Shown: positions 1-5,832 of the stretch, piece by piece
Numbering within the stretch: position 1 is the first letter of the stretch
How the letters are laid out: every line of letters starts with the position of its first letter
Source: Rhodospirillaceae bacterium UBA4479
GTDB taxonomy: Bacteria > Pseudomonadota > Alphaproteobacteria > Rhodospirillales > Casp-alpha2
Assembly: GCA_002389175.1 (NCBI GenBank)
Contig: DGNZ01000314.1
Coordinates: 1 to 9,351, forward strand
DNA: 9,351 nt
Reading direction: 5' to 3'
The notes under the pieces: model-generated
The model's database searches: none
What the model saw: the letters and a program-made list of their open reading frames with translations, nothing else
Told to the model about the DNA's origin: nothing
Made by a program: the position numbers and the translations under genes

Positions 1-1
1 C

Positions 2-583
2 CTTGTCGATGGCATGAATGATCGTGGCTTAGCGGTCTCTTTGACCTTTGGCGGACGTACCATCGTGGGCGACGGTTTCGGCGTGCCGATCATCCTCAGA
101 TACATTTTAGAATTCTGCGACGATGTTAAACAGGCGACTGAAGTCCTGAGCTATATCCCCTGCCACATGGCCTATAATGTGACGGTTGCCGATAAAACGG
201 GGAAATACGCAACGGTCTATTTGTCTCCTGATCGTGAAGCATTGGTCACGGACCATCGTGTGGCCACAAACCATCAAGAACGTGTTGAATGGCACCGTCA
301 TGCACGGGCCACCGCCACTGTTGAGCGGGAACGTTTCTTACTGCAGCGGCTCACCTTGCATGAAGAACCGGCGCACCGATTTATTGGCGCATTCTTAAAG
401 CCACCATTGTATTCGACGGCCTTTTCAAAGGGTTTCGGCACTATCTATACGGCAGTCTATTGGCCCAAAAAGGGTATAGCTGAATATCGCTGGCCCAATG
501 TGGAATGGGCTCAACGCATTAAAAGCCCCGTCGAAGGCAAGCGGCACATCCGCTTCCCATTGAATGACGACGTGACAGTTTGA
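2..583 (+). CDS. C45-family autoproteolytic acyltransferase/hydrolase, 3' part (5' end outside window)
   Basis: The frame is open from the first bases: the codons before the ATG at 14 encode LVDG and run straight into GMNDRGLAVSL, a motif normally internal in this family. The gene therefore starts upstream of the window and 193 C-terminal residues are seen. Family hallmarks are the GMN-x2-GLAVSL block, the ATNHQ block near residue 91 (matching the conserved TNH region) and a C-terminal GTIYTAVYWP...YRWP block. These are typical of acyl-CoA:isopenicillin N acyltransferase-like (peptidase C45) Ntn-hydrolases, which cleave or transfer acyl groups on amide nitrogen after self-processing to expose a Cys nucleophile. 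That Cys and the processing site would lie upstream and cannot be checked. No signal peptide can be judged. A 73-nt gap separates it from the crotonase gene on the same strand, so co-transcription is possible. The substrate is unknown; bacterial members rarely make penicillins. Confidence 0.82.
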   Translation, partial: LVDGMNDRGLAVSLTFGGRTIVGDGFGVPIILRYILEFCDDVKQATEVLSYIPCHMAYNVTVADKTGKYATVYLSPDREALVTDHRVATNHQERVEWHRHARATATVERERFLLQRLTLHEEPAHRFIGAFLKPPLYSTAFSKGFGTIYTAVYWPKKGIAEYRWPNVEWAQRIKSPVEGKRHIRFPLNDDVTV

Positions 584-631
584 CGCACCTTGTTGGCTAA
601 ATATTGACTCATCACCAAGACCTCGCACACT

Positions 632-647
632 CTTTCAAGAATGAAAG
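632..647 (+). promoter_or_regulatory. Small hairpin/dyad before the crotonase ribosome binding site
   Basis: CTTTCA-AGAA-TGAAAG is a perfect 6-bp stem with a 4-nt loop, ending one base before the GCGGGG that is the only Shine-Dalgarno-like sequence ahead of the ATG at 657. It could be an operator dyad or a weak mRNA hairpin affecting translation initiation. No T-tract follows, so it is not a terminator. Function is inferred only. Confidence 0.3.
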
Positions 648-656
648 CGGGGTACC

Positions 657-1442
657 ATGACCGATAAGATTATCGTTGAGGCCAACGGGCCGATCACCAA
701 CGTCATACTGAACAACCCAGAAAAGCGGAATGCCATCAACTACGACATGTGGTGCGCAATAGGTGAGACATTTTCGGACCTCGCTGAAAATTCAAATGCC
801 CGGGTCGTGATCGTTTCAGGGGCTGGCGACAAAGCCTTTTCGGCAGGGGCTGACATTTCTGAGTTTGCCGAGAAACGTGGCACCGTCGAAGGCCGGATCG
901 CCTACGAGGATGCCGTACAGGGCGCGTTTGCGGGCATGCGGAAACTCCCCATTGTCTCTATCGCTATGATTGACGGTGTGTGCGTCGGTGGTGGCGCAGA
1001 AGTCGCCATGGAGTGCGATATTCTCATGGCATCAGATCGTTCCAAGTTTGGCATTACGCCAGCCAAACTGGGCATCGGGTACGTCCTGGCAGATATTGAA
1101 CGCTTAGTGAATAATTTAGGACCAAAGTCGGCCTTGGAAATCCTAGCCACAGGCAAGCTCTACTCTCCACAAGAAGCGCTGGCTCTGGGTTGGATCAGGT
1201 CTATATCCCCCGCCGCACAACTTGAAGCCGATGTTCTGGAGATGGCTACGACCATTTCTGAGAACGCACCGCTGACCATCAAGGCATCCAAACAACTCAT
1301 CAAAGAAGCGATGAAACCGGATGACCAGCGTGACCACGCATTGTGTGATCAACTGGTCGAAGCGTGTTATCTCAGCGAAGATACCGTCGAGGGTCAGCGC
1401 GCATTCGCTGAAAAACGCAAACCGCAATTCAAAGGTCGTTGA
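657..1442 (+). CDS. Enoyl-CoA hydratase/isomerase (crotonase) family protein
   Basis: This is a full-length crotonase-fold protein (261 aa; the family is usually about 255-270). Visible landmarks are NPEKRNAIN (residues 20-28), the CoA/oxyanion-hole segment AFSAGADISEF (60-70), the second oxyanion strand with GGGAEVAM (111-118), and FGITPAKLGIGY (131-142). Glu115 matches the first catalytic Glu of rat enoyl-CoA hydratase (Glu144). The position of the second catalytic Glu (Glu164) is Pro135, so a classical two-Glu hydration mechanism is doubtful, although many bacterial paralogues share this loss. Likely chemistry is hydration, isomerisation or another reaction through a CoA-thioester enolate in the cytoplasm. 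The start is the first ATG of the frame, preceded by a weak GCGGGG. It sits between the C45 hydrolase and the GntR regulator on the same strand. The exact acyl-CoA substrate cannot be told. Confidence 0.9.
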   Translation: MTDKIIVEANGPITNVILNNPEKRNAINYDMWCAIGETFSDLAENSNARVVIVSGAGDKAFSAGADISEFAEKRGTVEGRIAYEDAVQGAFAGMRKLPIVSIAMIDGVCVGGGAEVAMECDILMASDRSKFGITPAKLGIGYVLADIERLVNNLGPKSALEILATGKLYSPQEALALGWIRSISPAAQLEADVLEMATTISENAPLTIKASKQLIKEAMKPDDQRDHALCDQLVEACYLSEDTVEGQRAFAEKRKPQFKGR

Positions 1443-1472
1443 GTCCACAAATTGACGAAATGCCCATTATTA

Positions 1473-1495
1473 ATGAGTCCGTCCTGTTGACTCAT
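1473..1495. promoter_or_regulatory. Inverted repeat upstream of gntR, overlapping a possible -35 box
   Basis: ATGAGTC (1473-1479) and GACTCAT (1489-1495) form a perfect 7-bp inverted repeat separated by 9 nt. The right arm overlaps TTGACT (1487-1492), a plausible -35 box for the regulator gene. TGAGTCC also occurs at 1440-1446, at the end of the crotonase gene, and the 9-mer TTGACTCAT recurs at 604-612 in front of that gene. There is no U-rich tail, so a terminator is unlikely. It may be a second operator near the gntR promoter. Confidence 0.35.
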
Positions 1496-1515
1496 AAGTG
1501 AATCTCTACTGGTAT
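1487..1515 (+). promoter_or_regulatory. Candidate gntR promoter (possible leaderless transcript)
   Basis: TTGACT (1487-1492) matches a sigma-70 -35 box in five of six positions. After exactly 17 nt comes TGGTAT (1510-1515), a poor -10 hexamer (3/6) lying inside the 16-bp palindrome. Initiation about 7 nt downstream would fall at about 1522, the first base of the preferred ATG, giving a leaderless mRNA. This agrees with the absence of a Shine-Dalgarno sequence before that ATG. It is a prediction from spacing only. Confidence 0.3.
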
Positions 1516-1522
1516 ACCAGTA
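1507..1522. promoter_or_regulatory. Perfect 16-bp palindrome, probable GntR operator
   Basis: TACTGGTATACCAGTA is identical to its own reverse complement over 16 bp and ends on the A of the ATG at 1522. The core TGGTATACCA has the TGGT/ACCA-type half-sites typical of operators bound by GntR/FCD regulators. Its position over the start of the regulator's own gene suggests autoregulation by promoter occlusion. No second intact copy was found in the window, including before aapJ. Confidence 0.65.
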
Positions 1523-2226
1523 TGTCAAATGTAACGGTTCTAGAGAGAGATCGGGCCTACCAACGCGTGTTGGCGCTGATCCTTGGCGGCGAGATGGATG
1601 TTAACGCCCCGCTTTCAGAACGTAAATTGGCAGAATCCTTAGATATGGGACGGACACCTGTCCGCGAGGCGATCAAACGCTTAACGCGTGAAGGTCTTCT
1701 TGAGGTCCAACCAGCACGTGGCACTTATATTCGGCAATTGAATTTGCACGACGTTGAAGAAATTTACGAAGCACGCTTTGGGATCGAAGGTACAGCGGCA
1801 TACCTGGCCGCAGAGCGCGGTCCCACAGAGCGCTTTGCAGAGTTTAAGTCGACCTTTAAGAAAATGATCGAATGCCCAGATAATTTTGATCTCGCTGAAA
1901 TCCACGGATTGGGACAAGAATTCCATGTCGAGATTTTCGTGGCTGCGCGCAATGCCATCCTCATGGATATTTATAAACCTTTACGCTTAAAGCACAGTTT
2001 CGCACTTCGGCTGCCACGGATTTACGATCATGGTTGGGTGATTGAATCTGTTCTGGAGCATTTGGAAATCCTCGAAGCGATCGAGGCACGTGACGCAATC
2101 AAAGCAAGATCCCTTGTCTGCGATCATCTTGTTCGCGGCCTGGAAGTTAGGTCCCGTATTTTTGATGATCTAATGGGAACCCATCAGCCCACCTTTGCTA
2201 AAGGGGCTGTAAATCGAATGCACTAA
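1522..2226 (+). CDS. GntR-family transcriptional regulator, FCD subfamily
   Basis: With the ATG at 1522 the protein has 234 residues, the usual size for an FCD regulator. The N-terminal winged helix (about 5-74) contains LSERKLAESLDMGRTPVREA and the wing VQPARGTYI. The C-terminal all-helical FCD ligand-binding domain (about 80-220) keeps three metal-type histidines: His135 (EFH), His180 (EHLEILEAI) and His202 (DHL), with the family's spacing. The fourth ligand, normally an Asp four residues before the first His, is Gly131, so metal binding may be altered. An in-frame GTG at 1498 would add eight residues (MNLYWYTS) that read across the palindrome, so I prefer 1522. Neither start has a good Shine-Dalgarno. 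FCD regulators usually sense carboxylates or amino acids; placement just before the transporter suggests control of it, probably with autoregulation. Confidence 0.9.
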   Translation: MSNVTVLERDRAYQRVLALILGGEMDVNAPLSERKLAESLDMGRTPVREAIKRLTREGLLEVQPARGTYIRQLNLHDVEEIYEARFGIEGTAAYLAAERGPTERFAEFKSTFKKMIECPDNFDLAEIHGLGQEFHVEIFVAARNAILMDIYKPLRLKHSFALRLPRIYDHGWVIESVLEHLEILEAIEARDAIKARSLVCDHLVRGLEVRSRIFDDLMGTHQPTFAKGAVNRMH

Positions 2227-2276
2227 ATTACCAAAGAATATCCTGTTTGTTCAGGTATTCACGAGATACTGGCGCG

Positions 2277-2318
2277 CTTCAATCGAAGTGGCTCGTATTG
2301 GCGGACGTTCAAATGAAC
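2277..2318. promoter_or_regulatory. Two small dyads 30 bp apart upstream of aapJ
   Basis: The 141-nt gap before aapJ must hold the transporter promoter, but no convincing -35/-10 pair was found. It contains CTTC-AATC-GAAG (2277-2288) and GTTCA-AA-TGAAC (2307-2318). Both are 12-bp dyads of the form TTCAA-N2-GAA, with centres exactly 30 bp apart, about three helical turns. They could be a pair of operator sites on one face of the DNA. The short half-sites make chance a real alternative. Confidence 0.25.
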
Positions 2319-2367
2319 AGCGCGTCTAAACCGCCCGCGCAATTCTGTAAATCAGGGAGAGTCTGAA

Positions 2368-3405
2368 ATGACGAAGTCTATTAAGACGTTTGCAGCCCTC
2401 GCCATCGCGGGCGCTGTTTCAATGACGAGCGTGGGTGTAGCCCTCGCCGAAGACGGACCAACAGTAAAAGCTGTAAAAGAACGCGGCGAAGTTCTTTGCG
2501 GTGTTCACCAGGGTCGTTACGGTTTTGCTATTGCCGATAACCAAGGTAAATGGAAAGGCCTTGATGTAGATTACTGCCGCGCCGTTGCTGCTGCAGTCCT
2601 CGGCGATTCCGAAAAAGTAAAATACATCCCATTGGGCAGTGTTCAGCGCTTCCCAGCATTGCAATCCGGCGAAGTCGACATGCTGTCACGTACGACAACA
2701 GTGACGCTGACACGTGATTCGGCACTTGGCCTCAACTTTGGTCCACCAACGTTCTATACGGGCACAGGCTTTATGGTCCGCAAATCGATTGGTGCTACGA
2801 AAGTTGAAGATCTTGCCGGTGCAGCCGTTTGTGTTTTCCCTGGTTCCACAACCGAGAAAAACATCGCAGCGCTGTTTGCCGCTAAAAAGATGACATACAC
2901 ACCAGTCGTTATCGAAAGCTCCAAACAATTGGTCAGCTCCTACATGACCGGTCGTTGTGACGTTCTCTCGATGGATCAGGCCGGTTTACCAGGTCACCAG
3001 CAGTTCGATGCTGATAACCCAGCTGACCACATGATCTTGCCAGGTGTGTTCTCGAAAGAGCCTTTGGGTGTTGGCGTACGCGCTGGCGATGACCAATGGT
3101 TCGACATCATCAAGTGGGTGACACACGCAACGTTCAACGCTGAAGAGTGGGGCATCACATCTGCAAACGCTGCTGAATTGAAAGCCAGTACCACTGACAT
3201 CAACATTCAGCGTTTGTTGGGTGCCAAGGGTGACCTTGGTAAAAAACTCGGTCTTGAAAATGACTGGGCTTACAACGTGATCACACAAGTCGGCAACTAT
3301 GGCGAAATCTATGCTCGCAACTGGGGCCCGCCACTTAATCTTGATCGTGGTATCAACAACTTGTGGACAAACGGTGGCCTAATGTATGGCTTCCCAATGA
3401 AGTAA
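2368..3405 (+). CDS. aapJ: Periplasmic amino-acid-binding protein of AapJ type ABC transporter
   Basis: This is the periplasmic substrate-binding protein of a polar amino-acid ABC importer, 345 aa, matching the long AapJ/BztA class (about 340) rather than the shorter 250-280 aa binding proteins. The signal peptide has a KSIK basic start, a hydrophobic stretch and a likely cleavage at ALA|ED (27/28). Family segments include LCGVHQGRYGF (43-53), GLDVDYCRAVAAA (64-76), LQSGEVDMLSRTT (98-110), RDSALGLNF (116-124), GRCDV (195-199), SKEPLG (229-234), GDDQWFDI (240-247) and QVGNYGEIYARN (307-318). Cysteines 44, 70, 155 and 197 are at positions expected for AapJ-type proteins and could form disulfides. 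A strong GGGAGAG Shine-Dalgarno lies 6 nt before the ATG. It is the first gene of the transporter and is followed by a stem-loop. Aap/Bzt systems typically take L-amino acids broadly, especially Glu, Asp, Gln and Asn; the true ligand here may differ. Confidence 0.95.
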   Translation: MTKSIKTFAALAIAGAVSMTSVGVALAEDGPTVKAVKERGEVLCGVHQGRYGFAIADNQGKWKGLDVDYCRAVAAAVLGDSEKVKYIPLGSVQRFPALQSGEVDMLSRTTTVTLTRDSALGLNFGPPTFYTGTGFMVRKSIGATKVEDLAGAAVCVFPGSTTEKNIAALFAAKKMTYTPVVIESSKQLVSSYMTGRCDVLSMDQAGLPGHQQFDADNPADHMILPGVFSKEPLGVGVRAGDDQWFDIIKWVTHATFNAEEWGITSANAAELKASTTDINIQRLLGAKGDLGKKLGLENDWAYNVITQVGNYGEIYARNWGPPLNLDRGINNLWTNGGLMYGFPMK

Positions 3406-3423
3406 TACTTCCGAAGACCTATC

Positions 3424-3465
3424 GGTGGCGTCCCCATGAATGGGACGCCACCATTTCTTTTCTTT
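3424..3465 (+). terminator. Strong stem-loop with U-rich tail between aapJ and aapQ
   Basis: GGTGGCGTCCC (3424-3434) and GGGACGCCACC (3442-3452) form a perfect 11-bp GC-rich stem with a 7-nt loop, followed by ATTTCTTTTCTTT. This is a textbook Rho-independent terminator, 18 nt after the aapJ stop codon. Because the permease genes downstream need expression and no clear separate promoter is seen, I infer partial termination and/or 3'-end protection that leaves more binding-protein mRNA than permease mRNA, a common arrangement in ABC importer operons. Confidence 0.88.
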
Positions 3466-3495
3466 AATTTGTTTTCCGCCTGACAGGATTACGGC

Positions 3496-4674
3496 ATGTC
3501 CGCTTCCGATAACAAACAACCCACCCAAGGTTCGTTCATTTACGATCAATGGTTCCGCAGCATCGTCTATCAGGTCCTGCTTGCGGTGGGCCTGGGCTAT
3601 GTCGGTTGGGCCTTATTTTCCAACGTCATTGAGAACCTGGACCGCCAAGGTATAGCAACGGGTTGGGACTTTTTGTGGACCGCTTCAGGTTTCGATATCG
3701 GCGAGTCGGTTATCGAGTATGATGCCGGTGACAGCTACGGCCGGGCCCTGCTTGTAGGCTTTTTAAATACGCTGCGCGTCGCGTTCCTGGGTATTATTTT
3801 CGCAACCATCTTGGGCGTGTTCATGGGGATCGCCCGGGTTTCAAAGAACTGGCTGCTATCCACCATCTCTTCATGGTTTGTTGAAATTGGGCGGAACGTC
3901 CCCGTCGTGCTCCACGTTATTTTCTGGGGCACCATTATTCTTCTACTACCGCAACCACGCGATGCGATGATCCCATTCGAAGGCGCGTTCATCATGAACC
4001 GCGGGATCGTCATGCCCTTCCCCGTTTATAACGATGCTTATCCGTGGGTTGGCTTGGGACTGATCGCGGGTATTGTCGGAGTCGTCCTTCTCAATAGATG
4101 GGCCCAAAGAAAACGCGAACGCACCGGACAATACGTCGGAACACTCTGGTCAGGCTTGGCCGTGCTCATCGGCTGTCCACTGGTTGTTTGGCTCGCATTT
4201 GGCGCACCATTGATCTGGGATGTGCCATCGCTCCAAGGATTCAACTTCAAGGGTGGCTTGCAACTGTCGCCAGAGTTTGTCGCATTATTCGTTGGCATCA
4301 CGGTCTATACAGCTTCATTCATCGCTGAAATCGTTCGTTCTGGAATTCAATCCGTGCCTGGCGGGCAGATTGAGGCCGCAGGCGCCGTTGGCTTACGCCA
4401 AGGCTTCATCATGCGCTATGTGGTGATCCCGCAGGCACTTCGGGTCATCGTGCCGCCGACGGCGAGCCAATACCTCAGCTTAACAAAGAACTCTTCACTT
4501 GGGGTGCTGATTGGTTATCCCGATCTTGTGAATATCGGGAACACAACGTTGAACCAAACCGGACAGGCGGTCGAAGCGATCACCATTATGATGCTCGTGT
4601 ATCTGGCAATCAGTATCGTCATTTCATTGTTTATGAATTTCTACAATCGCGTCGTCGCGATCAAGGAGCGATAG
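3496..4674 (+). CDS. aapQ: Amino-acid ABC transporter permease, AapQ type
   Basis: This inner-membrane permease (392 aa) is of the long HisM/GlnP-related class found in four-component Aap/Bzt importers. Hydrophobic segments are at about 22-42, 86-114, 137-151, 184-200, 215-237, 258-278 and 361-382. The cytoplasmic EAA loop that docks on the ATPase is clear: EAAGAVGLRQGF followed by VVIPQALRVIVPP (about 293-321). The N-terminal part carries YDQWFRSIVYQ, typical of AapQ. The region at 150-190 (about the LPQPRDAMIPF and PVYNDAYPWVG segments) is the large loop absent from short permeases. The ATG has AGGA 7 nt upstream. It is separated from aapJ by 90 nt containing the terminator-like hairpin, and by only 4 nt from aapM, so those two are translationally linked. 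It should form a heterodimer with AapM. Confidence 0.94.
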   Translation: MSASDNKQPTQGSFIYDQWFRSIVYQVLLAVGLGYVGWALFSNVIENLDRQGIATGWDFLWTASGFDIGESVIEYDAGDSYGRALLVGFLNTLRVAFLGIIFATILGVFMGIARVSKNWLLSTISSWFVEIGRNVPVVLHVIFWGTIILLLPQPRDAMIPFEGAFIMNRGIVMPFPVYNDAYPWVGLGLIAGIVGVVLLNRWAQRKRERTGQYVGTLWSGLAVLIGCPLVVWLAFGAPLIWDVPSLQGFNFKGGLQLSPEFVALFVGITVYTASFIAEIVRSGIQSVPGGQIEAAGAVGLRQGFIMRYVVIPQALRVIVPPTASQYLSLTKNSSLGVLIGYPDLVNIGNTTLNQTGQAVEAITIMMLVYLAISIVISLFMNFYNRVVAIKER

Positions 4675-4678
4675 CACG

Positions 4679-5815
4679 ATGCCAAACGACAGCAATATCG
4701 CAAGTTCGAACGTGCCGCCAGTCAGCCCAAAATCTGGACGTACTGCACCGCCGCCCACAGAACGGATTCCCGTTTTAAGATGGATGCGCGAAAACCTCGT
4801 CAGTTCGCCTCTGAATACAGTCGTCACTATCATTTGCGCAGTGGGGCTGATTTTCACCGTTCCCGACTTCATCAATTGGAGCATCATCGAAGCGGTTTTC
4901 TCAGCCAGCAGTCATGAAGATTGCCGCGCCGCATCTGGTGCGTGCTGGGCCGTCGTAGCAGACAAACACCGCCCGATGTTCTTTGGGGTCTATCCATACG
5001 ATCAACATTGGCGGCTCATCATCGCCCTGATTATTTATATCGGCGCCGTTGGCCTGACGATGCTACCCAAGTGTTGGGCCTATAAATTTTTAATCCCGCT
5101 TTGGATCTTCACACTGTTCTCAACACTGTCCCTGATGTGGGGCGGTTTCATGGGGCTCGAAGAAGTCGACACCAGCCAATGGGGCGGATTGCCTCTTACC
5201 ATGGTGCTGTTCTCCGGCACCATAGTTGTGGGCTTCCCATTGGCCATCCTGTTGGCGCTTGGGCGACGATCAAACATGCCTGCAGTCAAAGCTGTCTGCG
5301 TGATCTTCATCGAAAGCCTGCGAGGCGTACCGCTGATTACGATCTTGTTCGTTGCGGTGAATGTGTTCCCACTGTTCCTGCCGCAAGGCTTGGAGTTTGA
5401 TAAGCTGCTTCGTGTGATGGCAGGAATGGCCATATTCTTTGCCTGTTATCAGGCCGAGGTTATCCGTGGCGGTCTACAAGCCATATCACGTGGCCAATAC
5501 GAAGCCGCCGAGGCACTTGGCCTTGGATACTGGCAGACGATGACCCGGATCATTCTACCGCAGGCACTTCGTATCTGCTTGCCGGGGATCGTCAACCACG
5601 TGATCGCAGCTTTCAAGAATACCTCTCTCGTCCTCATTATCGGACTGTTTGACATGCTGACGGCAACAACGTCGGTCATGCAGGATCCCGAATGGCGACG
5701 TTTCACAGTCGAAGCCTACTTAGCCGTCGGCTTCGTCTACTTTTGTTTCTGTTACGCGCTGTCCAAGTACAGCCAGCAAGTTGAACGCTGGTTGGGCGAA
5801 GGCAAGCGGTTCTAG
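4679..5815 (+). CDS. aapM: Amino-acid ABC transporter permease, AapM type
   Basis: This is the second inner-membrane permease (378 aa) of the importer. The first 30 residues are a hydrophilic, Pro-rich cytoplasmic tail. Hydrophobic segments lie at about 46-62, 113-129, 136-155, 172-194, 217-233, 245-256 and 344-360. The extracytoplasmic segment with GACWAVVADKHRP (87-99) is a recognisable AapM/BztC feature. The EAA loop is EAAEALGLGYWQTMTRIILPQAL (about 275-297), followed by the segment AFKNTSL that is common to this permease family. Its Shine-Dalgarno AAGGAG (4663-4668) lies within the last codons of aapQ, supporting coupled translation. The neighbours aapQ (4 nt upstream) and aapP (17 nt downstream) complete the transporter. 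Confidence 0.94.
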   Translation: MPNDSNIASSNVPPVSPKSGRTAPPPTERIPVLRWMRENLVSSPLNTVVTIICAVGLIFTVPDFINWSIIEAVFSASSHEDCRAASGACWAVVADKHRPMFFGVYPYDQHWRLIIALIIYIGAVGLTMLPKCWAYKFLIPLWIFTLFSTLSLMWGGFMGLEEVDTSQWGGLPLTMVLFSGTIVVGFPLAILLALGRRSNMPAVKAVCVIFIESLRGVPLITILFVAVNVFPLFLPQGLEFDKLLRVMAGMAIFFACYQAEVIRGGLQAISRGQYEAAEALGLGYWQTMTRIILPQALRICLPGIVNHVIAAFKNTSLVLIIGLFDMLTATTSVMQDPEWRRFTVEAYLAVGFVYFCFCYALSKYSQQVERWLGEGKRF

Positions 5816-5832
5816 CCTGGAGCGATTTGACC

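Noticed and set aside
1498..1521. GTG at 1498 as the start of the GntR regulator.
   Set aside because: It adds an odd MNLYWYTS segment read through the palindrome, has no clear ribosome site, and the usual FCD regulator length is met from 1522. It is kept as an alternative.
1443..1521. Terminator after the crotonase gene.
   Set aside because: The inverted repeat at 1473-1495 lacks a U-tract and is only 7 bp with a 9-nt loop.
2253..2272. Possible second GntR operator before aapJ (CAGGTAT...ATACTGG, with TACTGG as one half-site).
   Set aside because: Only one half matches the 16-bp palindrome and the spacing is wrong; the similarity is within chance.
2271..2296. Possible sigma-54 promoter before aapJ (TGGCGCG).
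   Set aside because: The required GC of the -12 element is not at the correct spacing, and no TTGC-like box follows.
3440..3655. A 71-codon plus-strand open frame overlapping the start of aapQ.
   Set aside because: It begins in the loop of the terminator hairpin, runs out of frame through aapQ and has no recognisable domain; it is a shadow frame.
5080..5433. A 117-codon minus-strand open frame inside aapM, and similar long antisense frames inside the other genes.
   Set aside because: All lie opposite well-supported coding regions, show low-complexity shadow composition and have no ribosome site or family motif.
5827..5832. TTG at 5827 as the start of aapP.
   Set aside because: It is only 4 nt from GGAG, while the ATG two codons later has better spacing and is the stronger codon.
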